From NCBI GenBank assembly GCA_015478765.1, contig JADMKR010000107.1:1-27339 (forward strand): DNA of 27,339 nt, in the 5' to 3' direction. Source of the stretch: Flavobacterium sp. Its GTDB lineage: Bacteria; Bacteroidota; Bacteroidia; Flavobacteriales; Flavobacteriaceae. The notes under the pieces are model-generated. The model was not told the DNA's origin. It worked only from the letters and a program-made list of their open reading frames with translations, and did no database searches. The translations under genes were made by a program, and so were the position numbers. Positions 15,809 through 24,773 of this stretch are shown in pieces; position 1 is the stretch's first letter, and every line of letters starts with the position of its first letter.

Positions 15809-18098
15809 AGAAAGGATAACCGATCGCAAGGTTAAAAACGAGATTTTCCTTGCGCCATGAACTGGAGCCAAAATTCACACGGTCCAAAACCCATCGCTCA
15901 TTTTCGGGCAGATAAGGTTTTCGCAGCGGGAAAGCAAGATCGGTTCGCAGTATCAAAAATGAAAGGTCGAATCGTAAACCTACCCCCGTTCCTACCGCAA
16001 GTTCTTTAAGAAAGTCACCCGATATTTTTGCACCCGGCTTATTTTCATCTTCATTCACAAGCCAGATATTGCCGGCATCGACAAATACTGCTCCGTGTAC
16101 CACGCTAAATAACTTCGCACGATATTCGGTATTCAGTTCCAGTTTCAAATCACCTGACTGATCGGGTAAAAACGAACTGGCATCGGTAGGTTCCTTATAT
16201 GTTCCCGGGCCGATGGATCTAGCCCTGAATGCACGAATACTATTTGTTCCTCCGATGAAAAATTGTTTTATGAAAGGTAATTCGGTTGAATTTCCGTAAC
16301 CGTAGCCGGTGCCGACTATGATTCTGCTGGCAAGTTGTGACGACAGACCAAGCTTGAGGTAATGACGAAATTCGTTCTCGGCTTTAACATATTGACTGAA
16401 CGGCACTCCGAAAATCTTAACCGGCTCTTCTTCTTTTACATTGGCGCCAGTCGCCAAACCGGCAATCGTTCCCGCGAGGTCAAGCAATCCTTTATAGTAA
16501 ATGGTGTGTTTTCGCGCCGTTTCCATTGTATTTGTATAGGTATACGAATAAGTCGGTCCGAAAATCAATTGTTTTTCGATCACTTTCGCCAGTGACGGGT
16601 TCTCATCTATTTGCTCCTGATAAAGCGGCGTGACATTCATCGGACGAACGTAATTGATCTCGGTCACTTTTAATTCGTGCTCTTTTCGTATATTTTCTTT
16701 CCAAAGATATCCGAAGGATGCTTTAGCCGATGTTAAAGAGTAGAGTTGTGACCTAAACTGGAATTCGTAGCCTAGCATAGCACGGGTACGCGGTACGAAA
16801 GCACTGGATACAACATGTTTAAACGGCGATACGAATCGGGGCCAAACTAAATTTGCCTCGGCACCCGCGCGGTAAACATTGAACCCTTTGTTTTGGCCTG
16901 AAACCTGTACTTCCAAACCGCCAAAAGCCGAAATAGTCAATAGCTCGGCTCCGCGGAACGTATTTCGATTACTCCAATTGACATTTAGTTCTGTTCCGGC
17001 ATAATTGGCCGAATTGGTTTTACCCAACACTTCCACCCTGATCGATTTTTTCTGGTGCGGCGTCAGGTAATAATATGTATCAAGCATGTTGTTTATGCTG
17101 TCAGTTACGCGGAACTGATTTTTAACGAATTGGAATGTTCCCAGGTTGACAAGTCTGTTTAGCGCCAAATTATGATCGGTACGGTTGTACAAATCACCTT
17201 TCTTGAAGAACATCGTACGGTCGAAAACCCGTGGTTTGAAGAGATCTTTCTTGTCAATAATGGTGAAGTCTTTATAGTTTTCGATATCCTCGAGACGCAG
17301 ATTCATAGTGTCGCGGTTAATCGTGAAGTTCGGATAAATGAAAATATCATTGATGCGGTACATCGTCCTGGCATTCGTTGGCGTGTCGTCTTTCACCTTC
17401 ACGAGCAAGTCCACCTGTTGTGTTCCTACGGTACTGTCGACCTGAACCAGCAAAAAATCGGGATTGAAGTAGAAATAGCCCTTCTCTTTCAGTTTGCTGT
17501 CGATTCGCACGCGTTCGGCTTTTATCAAATCCAAATCGAAAGGATCACCCGGATTTAAGAATGTCTCCGATTTCGTCGCAATGACGGCGGTATCAATTTG
17601 CGTAAGTCCCGGTGGAAATGTCACATCTTTGATCGTATAACGTTTGCCCGTGCGAATGGTATAATGCGCCTTAGCTTTCTTCTTCCGACTGGATGAATCG
17701 GCCGAAACCCTGGCTTTGAAATAACCTTTATTTTCAGCGTAATTCTGAAGCACATCGGCGTTGTAATCAAGATCGACCTGACTGAAAAGAACTGGCGGCT
17801 CACCTACTTTCGTGCGAAGCCAATGCCGCAGGCCTTTGGTTTTCTTTGGTTTTCCGGCAATATTATATGCGTATAGTTTTGGCCGAAGGCCGAGTATTTT
17901 GGAGTTGGGTTTTGGCCGAAGCATTCCTTCCAATTCAGCACGCAGTAATTTCCGCTCTTTTCGGGTGCCTTCGCTGTCTTCAATTTTTACATCGCCACCA
18001 ATATATAGTAATTCACCCTCGGCAAGATATTTAGTATTGCTGCAAGAGGCCGCAAATAGCAACGTCAGTATAAGTAATGGGAAATAATTTTTACTCAT
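15807..18098 (-). CDS. tamL: TamL, lipoprotein Omp85-family translocation and assembly protein
   Basis: I place the start at the ATG at 18098 (763 aa, MSKNYFPLLI), 4 bases after the tamB stop codon. The open frame extends 21 codons further into tamB, but those would bury the signal peptide. The N-terminus is a lipoprotein signal with lipobox AASC and lipidated Cys19. POTRA-like repeats follow to about residue 350, then a 16-strand-type outer-membrane barrel. The Omp85 barrel motif appears as IRAFRARSIGPG at 621-632, and the protein ends in a terminal aromatic (GYPF). Lipidated TamA-like proteins of this kind are the Bacteroidota TamL family, partners of TamB in envelope assembly. It is the second gene of the tamB-tamL operon and is followed by a hairpin terminator. 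Confidence 0.93.
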   Translation of the reverse strand: MSKNYFPLLILTLLFAASCSNTKYLAEGELLYIGGDVKIEDSEGTRKERKLLRAELEGMLRPKPNSKILGLRPKLYAYNIAGKPKKTKGLRHWLRTKVGEPPVLFSQVDLDYNADVLQNYAENKGYFKARVSADSSSRKKKAKAHYTIRTGKRYTIKDVTFPPGLTQIDTAVIATKSETFLNPGDPFDLDLIKAERVRIDSKLKEKGYFYFNPDFLLVQVDSTVGTQQVDLLVKVKDDTPTNARTMYRINDIFIYPNFTINRDTMNLRLEDIENYKDFTIIDKKDLFKPRVFDRTMFFKKGDLYNRTDHNLALNRLVNLGTFQFVKNQFRVTDSINNMLDTYYYLTPHQKKSIRVEVLGKTNSANYAGTELNVNWSNRNTFRGAELLTISAFGGLEVQVSGQNKGFNVYRAGAEANLVWPRFVSPFKHVVSSAFVPRTRAMLGYEFQFRSQLYSLTSAKASFGYLWKENIRKEHELKVTEINYVRPMNVTPLYQEQIDENPSLAKVIEKQLIFGPTYSYTYTNTMETARKHTIYYKGLLDLAGTIAGLATGANVKEEEPVKIFGVPFSQYVKAENEFRHYLKLGLSSQLASRIIVGTGYGYGNSTELPFIKQFFIGGTNSIRAFRARSIGPGTYKEPTDASSFLPDQSGDLKLELNTEYRAKLFSVVHGAVFVDAGNIWLVNEDENKPGAKISGDFLKELAVGTGVGLRFDLSFLILRTDLAFPLRKPYLPENERWVLDRVNFGSSSWRKENLVFNLAIGYPF

Positions 18099-18102
18099 AT
18101 CG

Positions 18103-21100
18103 TTAATCTTTATCTTTTGTCTCCACTTCTTCAGATTCGGTTTCGGTTTTGGCTTCAGCATTCCGCTTTTCTTCGCGTTCTTTCAATATGTCTTCGGCTT
18201 CCTTACGCTCCTTCTCTTTCAATTCCCGTTCGCGGCGTTTTTGTTGGCGCTTTTGTCTTTTTTCCTCTTCGGTGCGGTGGAACAATTCGCGGAATTCATT
18301 ATAATCCATTGTTATTATGAATGCGACGCCGGTTTCGATAACCTGACCCTGAAGTGCTACCTGATATTCATCCTTTCTATAGGCGCGAACCATATAGCGG
18401 CCGTCTTTGGTAAGCTGATAATCGATTGATACATCGCCCGCAATATTCGTCGCGTCTTGATTTTCCTGTTGTGGCCCTTCCAAACCAAAGCTGCTGCCTA
18501 CGGTAACTTTCAATCGGTCGTTTAACAGGCGTTTTGACACGCCCACATTCAAATCGGTGCGGTCTTCACGTTGACCGGTTGTATAATCTTCGGTCGACTC
18601 AAGATCGAAGTCGAGTTCGACGCCTGATATCAAATCACCTGCTAGGTCATTCAGTTGTTGAGAAAGAATCTTACTCACACTCTGACGCGCCAATGTCTCG
18701 GCACTTGCAGAACCCGCTTCGCTGGCAAATGGATTTTCCCCAATAAATCGGTTTAACAGCAACAACGCGAATACTTGTTTGTTCAGTTCCGACGGTTGCT
18801 GACGTAATTCGGCCAGCTTTGCACGTGAGGTCTCCACGATTTCGGATGACACCCCATAGTTACCTTCCGGCAGGACGATATCAAACGTAATTTCAGGCTT
18901 TAGGAGCTCACCGTTCATTTTCAGTTCGGTTTCAAAAGGAAGCCGCTGTTTATAGGTATTGCGCACCGCTGCCGGCAATTGGTCGCCCACCAGATCGATT
19001 GGTGCCGTATTGGCCGTATAAACCGCTGTGATATCAATCAGAGCATCGGTAGGTTCACCATTCCATTGAATATAACTGCCTTTACGGATTTCGAATCGGC
19101 GGCGTATAAAATTGAACGACATCTCGTATGCACCTTCGGTGATTTCGTAGCGCCCCGTAAGACTTGTTTTTCCCGAAGGGTCTACTCCCCCACTAAGTCG
19201 GCCTTCGCCTTTCAAGCTTAGATAATCACCGTTTCCTTTATCGATGATCAGTGAAAGTTCCGCTTCCTCGACGATCTCTACATTGACTGCGATGTTCATT
19301 CCTTTATAATCGGACTGATTGAGCGAATCTACTGCTACGTTTAGCCTTTCGGTCAATTGCGGATTATCCTGATCGATGAATTCGACAATACCTTCGCGAT
19401 CGGCAATGGAAGGATCAGACTGTGGCAAAACAATGCTCAAATCGGTCTCCTCATTAATTTTAATCGATCCATTGACCACCGGCTCGGCCAACGTTCCGCC
19501 AACATCCAACCTTGTGTCGAGATATAACGTTCCATAATAAAGTTCGTTATCCTGTGCAGTGGAGTTGATGGCCCGAAAGTTATCGGCACGCACCTGCAGA
19601 TCGAAGCCGAAATCGCGATACGTTTGCGTAAGTACCCAGCCGTTAACAGACAGAATATTATCTTGTTCATCACTGAGCGAGAACCGGTTGAAAACCATTC
19701 CCTGATCGGTAAACGTAATTTCATCGTTGACAAGTTTGAAGCTTGAATTTAAAGGCGTGATGGTAAAAGCGCCGTCATTGAATTTAAGTTTGCCCCGAAT
19801 GTTGGGTTGTTCGGTAGTTCCGGTAATTTTCATATCGGCCGATAAATAGCCGCTGCTGTTGGTCATGTTGCCCATGGTGAATCCCTGCACACTCTTCAGG
19901 TGTAATCGTTCCATGTCGAGCGTCAGGTCAAAACTACCGCTATCGGCGCGATATAATCCATCGAGATTCACCTGATTTCCCTGGCCGGTGATTTCGACAT
20001 TTGCGTCATACGTATTAGCGACCTCGTTATTAACCTTGATATTGATGTTTCCAACGGTATCCTTGCGGAAACTGAAATTCTCCACCGTCATATCAGCAAC
20101 GAAAACCGGCCGCGTTGTCATATCGCGGAGTTCTGTCGATCCGTTAATGGTTCCTCCCATTGCAAGGCCGTCCTCACCTTCTTTTTGGGCGATGCCAGTC
20201 AGCGTTTCAATTTCAAAATCGCTGAATTCAACATTCAAAGGCGCGTTGGGTGAATCTGATTGTGATTGCAGTTTGATGCTGCTCCCTTCCCGGGCAAGTT
20301 CAAATTCATTGGCGTAAATACCATCGTCTCCCAGGCGCAATAAATTGGACGGATCTATACTCCACTGTTCATAATTTAACACAAGCCCATTCGGATCCAG
20401 GTTGATTTCGGTATTGCCATCTACGGAGGCCAAAGTTCCCGAGATTGCATATCGCTCATCTTCCTTTAGATCGCGCACCGACAGGTCGTAATTGATGACG
20501 TTATTGCCGATATTAGCAGTCAGCGTAGTATTTGGCAGTAAAAACTGACTGTTTTCAATCTCGTCGATATGTAAATTCACTACAAGTGAATCGGCTTCCG
20601 TATTGATATTCAAAACTCCGCCCGAAATTGTGTTGCTGCCATATACGAGCCTCGGTATGGAACCATTTACAACTATTGTATCACCTTCTGAATTATATCG
20701 GCCGGAAATATCGATCGGCTCCAAACGTTCAATTTGCGGAACCAGCTTGGTCAGGATCGGGTCGTCATTAACCCGTAGTTCAAACGCAAACTCCTGCGGC
20801 GTGGTTGGCGTTTTGGCTACTTGTGGAGCAGTGTCGTAATACTTTGCGATTGAATTTGTCAAAGCGGTTCCAATTTGCGTCAATTCATATTTACCGCGGA
20901 TATCGGCTCTGAGAAATTGGGATTTTAAAGAAATCGAATCAATCTCGGCCGTGGAGACCGCGACCATGGTAATAGAATCGAGAATAAACTGATCTTCGGC
21001 CGTAGCCACTACCAGGTGGTAAGCACTGAGGCTACCGTTGAGATTATCGGGATTTGTATTGGTGAAATCGGCATCGAGTTTTCCGCGCATTTTCAAAACG

Positions 21101-23235
21101 CCGGCATGCAGATTCAGTTTTTCGAGGTCAGCAATATCAAGGTTCAGTCTAAGTTTTGCCGAAGGAAATTTGTCTTCGAATCCGCCGGTCGCAGCAAGGT
21201 CGAATGTCAAGTTCGGATCATTCATGTCTGCATTTACATTGTAAGCGCCGTTATCTATTCCGCCCACTAAATTAAGGTTGTTATAAGTGTAGCCGTTAAA
21301 TTCGGCTTTTATCAATTTTCCGTCAAGAGTTGCGCTGGCCGTTTGCGGATCGAGACCCGTTCCTTTTACCTTGGCGTTCAGACTGATCCGACCAATAGAA
21401 TCGTTTTTGATCAATCGGCCAACATCAAAATTGTCGACCACAATATCGGCGTCATATCGTTCGCGATTCTTTACACGTTGGTCAAATGCCGCTTTGATCT
21501 TTGCATTGCCTGAACTTGTCCGGACGTCGAGATTGGTCGTGAAATTTGAAATTGCCCCCTTAAAAGTTCCTTTTAAACCGAGCTGAGCTGGTAACCGCAG
21601 GGTATTTGGAATTGTTCCGGGAGGGACAAAACCTGCAATATCGACTGAGGTAGACCTGAAATCCCGGATTGCGAGGTCGAAATAGGCGTTTTCTGCATCC
21701 GGAAGTCCGGTAATCCTGCCGCTGGCGGCAATTCGGGTAGAACCGATTCCACTGATTTCCAAATTGGGAATTGTAAGATTATCGACGGTTCCATTCACTT
21801 TGCCGTTGATGTACATTATTGCATTTGGGTTGCTTTTAAACGGGTTGGTATTTCTCAATCCCGGAGCGAAAAGAAGTACGTCCTTAAAACCGACCCGACT
21901 TCCGGCAAGATTTGCATCGATGCCAAGCTCAGCTATGTTGTCTGCCAATGCGTCGAGCGACGGATATGTCACGATAATTTCATCGCGCAGCAATGTTTGT
22001 GGTGTCTTTAAGTACAGATTTTTCAAATAGGCGTTTGTCTGACCGTAATAAAAATCGGTCTGCAACTGTTGAATTTCCACACCACTTCCCTCGCTGACAT
22101 TCAGTTGGGCAATCTCTCCCGAAATAATATCAGCAGAATAATTTATATTGGCAGCATCAAGGTTAAAATCATTCAGGTCGAGATGTTTGTAATCTATGCC
22201 GGAAGCGACGGGGATTGAATTTTCATCGTCGAACTTAAAAGCGATGTCCTCCAATTTCAAATCTCTGAGTTTCAACCGCCAGTTATTTGGCGTCGACGGC
22301 GAATTGGCAACCGGCTGCTCCGATCTTTCAATTTTGTACTTCCCTATGGCAAGTTTGCCTTTCAGACCCGCAAGATTGAACTTATCGATATCGATCAGTT
22401 GCTCTTTCATGTTAGTTTCATTGAACTTCACGAATAATTTATCAAGCGACATTCCCGTGTCTAAGTGGGTACCGGCATTATCGTAGGATACGGCTATTCG
22501 CCTGAAATCAATTTCGCCGAGATCCAGTCGGAAGTTGGGCCGCTGCGCCATAGAATCGGCGATCTTTTCCGTTTCCTCTCCGATTTCCTTGACCAACTCA
22601 CCCTGTTTAAGTTGCACTGTCAGGCCATCCATGGAAATTTTAGGAATTGTGAACTCGGTGTTAGGCAGGTCAAATTTTGTGATATTGGTATCGAAATGAT
22701 TCAGTGAAAATGCCAGATCATTTTTTGTGATGCGGTCGTCAAAACGAACCCGGATGCGGTTCAGATTTATCTTTGACAGCGAAATTTCCATTGCTGCCGC
22801 AGTAGTATCTTTTGGCGTATCGGAAGCAAAGGCATTTACGATATAATCAAAGTTAAAAACCGAATCACTGTCGCGGTGTATGTGTGCAATTATCCCTTCC
22901 AGTTCAATTGAATTGATTTCCAGTTTATTGTTGAGAAGTTTAAACAAGCTGATATCGGCCGCCAAACGGTCGCCCAGCAATAATGTATCTCCGTGTTGAT
23001 CTTGGAAGAAAACGCCTTCAAGCACCACTTTTTTAGGAAAATCGATATCCAAACGATCGATGCGAACAGGCGTTTTGATTTTGTCCTGAAGGTAGGTAAC
23101 CGCTTTATCTTTTGCGAAATTTTGAACCGCAGGAACCTGAATGAGAATAATGATTAAAAGCAATAAGCCAACTACCGAACCAATGATCCAGAGAAGGATT
23201 TTCAAGCTTTTTCGAACGTATTTATTCAGTTTCAA
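18103..23235 (-). CDS. tamB: TamB, inner membrane-anchored translocation/assembly module protein
   Basis: This 1710-aa protein is an AsmA/TamB-type bridge between the membranes, thought to carry lipids or help assemble outer-membrane proteins. A single N-terminal span lies at about 13-33, followed by the typical PAVQNFAKDKAVTYLQDKI segment. A very long beta-rich groove region has repeated "IN--T-L---G" style strands. The conserved TamB C-terminal domain (about 1300-1640) includes FNFIRRRFEIRKGSYIQWNG. After it comes an unusual 55-residue tail (1656-1710) made almost wholly of Glu, Lys and Arg. No ATG fits the N-terminus: the frame starts at TTG 23235, with an in-frame stop three codons upstream and only an ATT between. 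The next gene, tamL, follows 4 bases after the stop. Confidence 0.95.
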   Translation of the reverse strand: MKLNKYVRKSLKILLWIIGSVVGLLLLIIILIQVPAVQNFAKDKAVTYLQDKIKTPVRIDRLDIDFPKKVVLEGVFFQDQHGDTLLLGDRLAADISLFKLLNNKLEINSIELEGIIAHIHRDSDSVFNFDYIVNAFASDTPKDTTAAAMEISLSKINLNRIRVRFDDRITKNDLAFSLNHFDTNITKFDLPNTEFTIPKISMDGLTVQLKQGELVKEIGEETEKIADSMAQRPNFRLDLGEIDFRRIAVSYDNAGTHLDTGMSLDKLFVKFNETNMKEQLIDIDKFNLAGLKGKLAIGKYKIERSEQPVANSPSTPNNWRLKLRDLKLEDIAFKFDDENSIPVASGIDYKHLDLNDFNLDAANINYSADIISGEIAQLNVSEGSGVEIQQLQTDFYYGQTNAYLKNLYLKTPQTLLRDEIIVTYPSLDALADNIAELGIDANLAGSRVGFKDVLLFAPGLRNTNPFKSNPNAIMYINGKVNGTVDNLTIPNLEISGIGSTRIAASGRITGLPDAENAYFDLAIRDFRSTSVDIAGFVPPGTIPNTLRLPAQLGLKGTFKGAISNFTTNLDVRTSSGNAKIKAAFDQRVKNRERYDADIVVDNFDVGRLIKNDSIGRISLNAKVKGTGLDPQTASATLDGKLIKAEFNGYTYNNLNLVGGIDNGAYNVNADMNDPNLTFDLAATGGFEDKFPSAKLRLNLDIADLEKLNLHAGVLKMRGKLDADFTNTNPDNLNGSLSAYHLVVATAEDQFILDSITMVAVSTAEIDSISLKSQFLRADIRGKYELTQIGTALTNSIAKYYDTAPQVAKTPTTPQEFAFELRVNDDPILTKLVPQIERLEPIDISGRYNSEGDTIVVNGSIPRLVYGSNTISGGVLNINTEADSLVVNLHIDEIENSQFLLPNTTLTANIGNNVINYDLSVRDLKEDERYAISGTLASVDGNTEINLDPNGLVLNYEQWSIDPSNLLRLGDDGIYANEFELAREGSSIKLQSQSDSPNAPLNVEFSDFEIETLTGIAQKEGEDGLAMGGTINGSTELRDMTTRPVFVADMTVENFSFRKDTVGNINIKVNNEVANTYDANVEITGQGNQVNLDGLYRADSGSFDLTLDMERLHLKSVQGFTMGNMTNSSGYLSADMKITGTTEQPNIRGKLKFNDGAFTITPLNSSFKLVNDEITFTDQGMVFNRFSLSDEQDNILSVNGWVLTQTYRDFGFDLQVRADNFRAINSTAQDNELYYGTLYLDTRLDVGGTLAEPVVNGSIKINEETDLSIVLPQSDPSIADREGIVEFIDQDNPQLTERLNVAVDSLNQSDYKGMNIAVNVEIVEEAELSLIIDKGNGDYLSLKGEGRLSGGVDPSGKTSLTGRYEITEGAYEMSFNFIRRRFEIRKGSYIQWNGEPTDALIDITAVYTANTAPIDLVGDQLPAAVRNTYKQRLPFETELKMNGELLKPEITFDIVLPEGNYGVSSEIVETSRAKLAELRQQPSELNKQVFALLLLNRFIGENPFASEAGSASAETLARQSVSKILSQQLNDLAGDLISGVELDFDLESTEDYTTGQREDRTDLNVGVSKRLLNDRLKVTVGSSFGLEGPQQENQDATNIAGDVSIDYQLTKDGRYMVRAYRKDEYQVALQGQVIETGVAFIITMDYNEFRELFHRTEEEKRQKRQQKRRERELKEKERKEAEDILKEREEKRNAEAKTETESEEVETKDKD

Positions 23236-23329
23236 ATGAATTCATTATTAGTTTGGTGCCAATAAAAATATGGCCAGTTGCATAAATATTGACAGCAAAA
23301 GGCAATTTTTAACACGTCTCGCTCAGAAA

Positions 23330-23361
23330 TAAATTTACGATTTGGCGCACTACTCTACAAA
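23330..23361 (-). promoter_or_regulatory. Candidate promoter of the tamB-tamL operon
   Basis: On the minus strand TTTG (23358-23361) is followed after 20 bases by TAAATTTA (23330-23337). This matches the Bacteroidota -33 TTTG / -7 TAnnTTTG pattern, with only the last base off. Transcription would start near 23324, leaving a leader of about 90 bases before the TTG start of tamB. Confidence 0.35.
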
Positions 23362-23423
23362 TATGCCATTAAATGACTGGCTGATGCTTATAGATGTAGA
23401 ATCCAATTTTATATAATTTCCAT

Positions 23424-23451
23424 AAAAAAACCTCCCTGAGTGGGAGGCTTT
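23424..23451 (-). terminator. Intrinsic terminator of the lone receiver gene
   Basis: On the minus strand CCTCCC (23442-23447) and GGGAGG (23431-23436) pair around a 5-base loop (ACTCA) and are followed by seven T (23424-23430). It sits about 20 bases after the stop of the receiver gene at 23469, so that gene should be transcribed separately from tamB. Confidence 0.88.
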
Positions 23452-23468
23452 TCAGTTTTACAGATTTT

Positions 23469-23921
23469 CTAAATATTCAATAGGAATGTCTCTTTATTGA
23501 GTGACGAAGTGTGGAATTGCCAATTTATACTTACAACATCATTCAACACTTTTTTCAATTTGGCGAAGTCATTCGGCTTCTTGATATAGATATTGGCTCC
23601 ATTCACAAAGGTATCCTCCATATCTTTTTCCGAAGTTGACGTAGAGTATATTGCTATGGAAAGGTTCCTGAATTTTTCGATTTTACGAATATCTTTCAAG
23701 CATTCAACACCCGATTTGTACGGCATATTTAAATCGAGAAAAAGGATATCCGGCATTTTAGTTTTAGGATTTTCCAAGAAGCTTACCAGGTCCCGACCGT
23801 CTTCCAGCATTGTCAGATTAGTTTCTATCTTCAATTCGCTAAGCGCGTCACTGAAAATATTTCTATCATCCTGATCATCGTCTACCAGCAAAATTTCTAC
23901 GTAATTTTTGTTTTGGATCAT
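23469..23921 (-). CDS. Single-domain response regulator
   Basis: This 150-aa protein is a lone receiver with an intact phosphorylation site: D14-D16 (LLVDDDQDD), phosphoacceptor D63 in FLDLNMPYKSG, S93/T94 (YSTST) and K115 in YIKKP. It ends in an INW motif followed by a short hydrophobic tail, like the receiver at 6407-6832, so the two are probably paralogues. There is no DNA-binding or enzymatic domain. It likely acts in phosphorelay or by binding a partner protein. It is transcribed alone: an intrinsic terminator lies just downstream, and the upstream pdeM gene is separated by 195 bases. The cognate kinase is unknown; those at 1094-5459 are only candidates. Confidence 0.91.
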   Translation of the reverse strand: MIQNKNYVEILLVDDDQDDRNIFSDALSELKIETNLTMLEDGRDLVSFLENPKTKMPDILFLDLNMPYKSGVECLKDIRKIEKFRNLSIAIYSTSTSEKDMEDTFVNGANIYIKKPNDFAKLKKVLNDVVSINWQFHTSSLNKETFLLNI

Positions 23922-24116
23922 TGTTCTTTTCGCAGTTTAATGTGTAAAAGTAAGAATTTTTTCTAAGTATGTTATGCTTTCAAAAAAAGTTGTCAATAAG
24001 AGGATTTTCGTCGGCAAACGGACTTCCTTTCAATTACTGTACCTTTTTAAATTGGCCGCATTATTTGGCCCAGAATAACTTTCTTCCATAGTACTAAATT
24101 TCCTGTTTCTATAAGT

Positions 24117-24773
24117 TCAATTGCGGATCGCCGATTTTGTTTCAACCAAAATAACATCGTCTTTAGTAATGGCATAAACCGTATCCGCCGATGTTGGCCG
24201 AAGAACATATTTGCCCGTGAATTCGCCAAAAGCCGGCAGTATCATCTGTGCGGGCTTTTTAAAAAAACAACGCAGTTCGAGATACTGCCGTCCAAATCCC
24301 TGCAGAAGTATGCCGGGATGAATGTGGCCGCATAAATTAAAAAATCCTTCACGCTCTTCAGGATGGTGCGTTAATAAAAACTCGCCGTATTGGATCTCGC
24401 TAACAACATCGATTCCCAGGTCAAAATATTTCTGCGGAGCGATTATATCGTGGTTGCCGGCCACCAGGACGATATTGGCATCCACCGTTTCAACCCAGGA
24501 TTCAAACAGGTTCCACTCGTTATTGATTTTGCTGTGGAACAAATCACCCAGAAAGAAAATCCTGTCGGGCAAAAACTTATTCACGACTTTGGTGAGTTGC
24601 ACGAAATTCCCAGCAACAGAATTAGGAGGCAGCGCCACACCATGTTTCCGGAAATGCGTCACCTTGCCGAGGTGGACATCGGATATAAACAAAATTTTCC
24701 TTGCAGGCCAGTACATCGCTCCCGAACAGTGCAGGATGAGGTCGTGTCCTTTAATCGAAATGGGTAAAGTCAT
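24117..24773 (-). CDS. pdeM: Ligase-associated DNA damage response phosphoesterase PdeM
   Basis: This 218-aa calcineurin-like metallophosphoesterase shows the full metal-binding motif set: D32/H34 (SDVHLGK), D77 (LGDLFHS), GNHD at 106-109, H136/H137 and GHIH at 149-152. The family is found next to an ATP-dependent DNA ligase and a DEXH helicase, as here, and PdeM is described as an endonuclease or phosphodiesterase in that damage-response set. Its ATG shares one base with the helicase stop (TAATG), so translation is coupled. It is the last gene of the operon within the window. Length and motifs are normal, and the protein should be cytosolic. Confidence 0.95.
   Translation of the reverse strand: MTLPISIKGHDLILHCSGAMYWPARKILFISDVHLGKVTHFRKHGVALPPNSVAGNFVQLTKVVNKFLPDRIFFLGDLFHSKINNEWNLFESWVETVDANIVLVAGNHDIIAPQKYFDLGIDVVSEIQYGEFLLTHHPEEREGFFNLCGHIHPGILLQGFGRQYLELRCFFKKPAQMILPAFGEFTGKYVLRPTSADTVYAITKDDVILVETKSAIRN

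Noticed and set aside
18099..18161. 21-codon N-terminal extension of TamL inside tamB
   Set aside because: It would place a basic, non-hydrophobic segment before a clear lipoprotein signal; the ATG at 18098 fits the lipobox.
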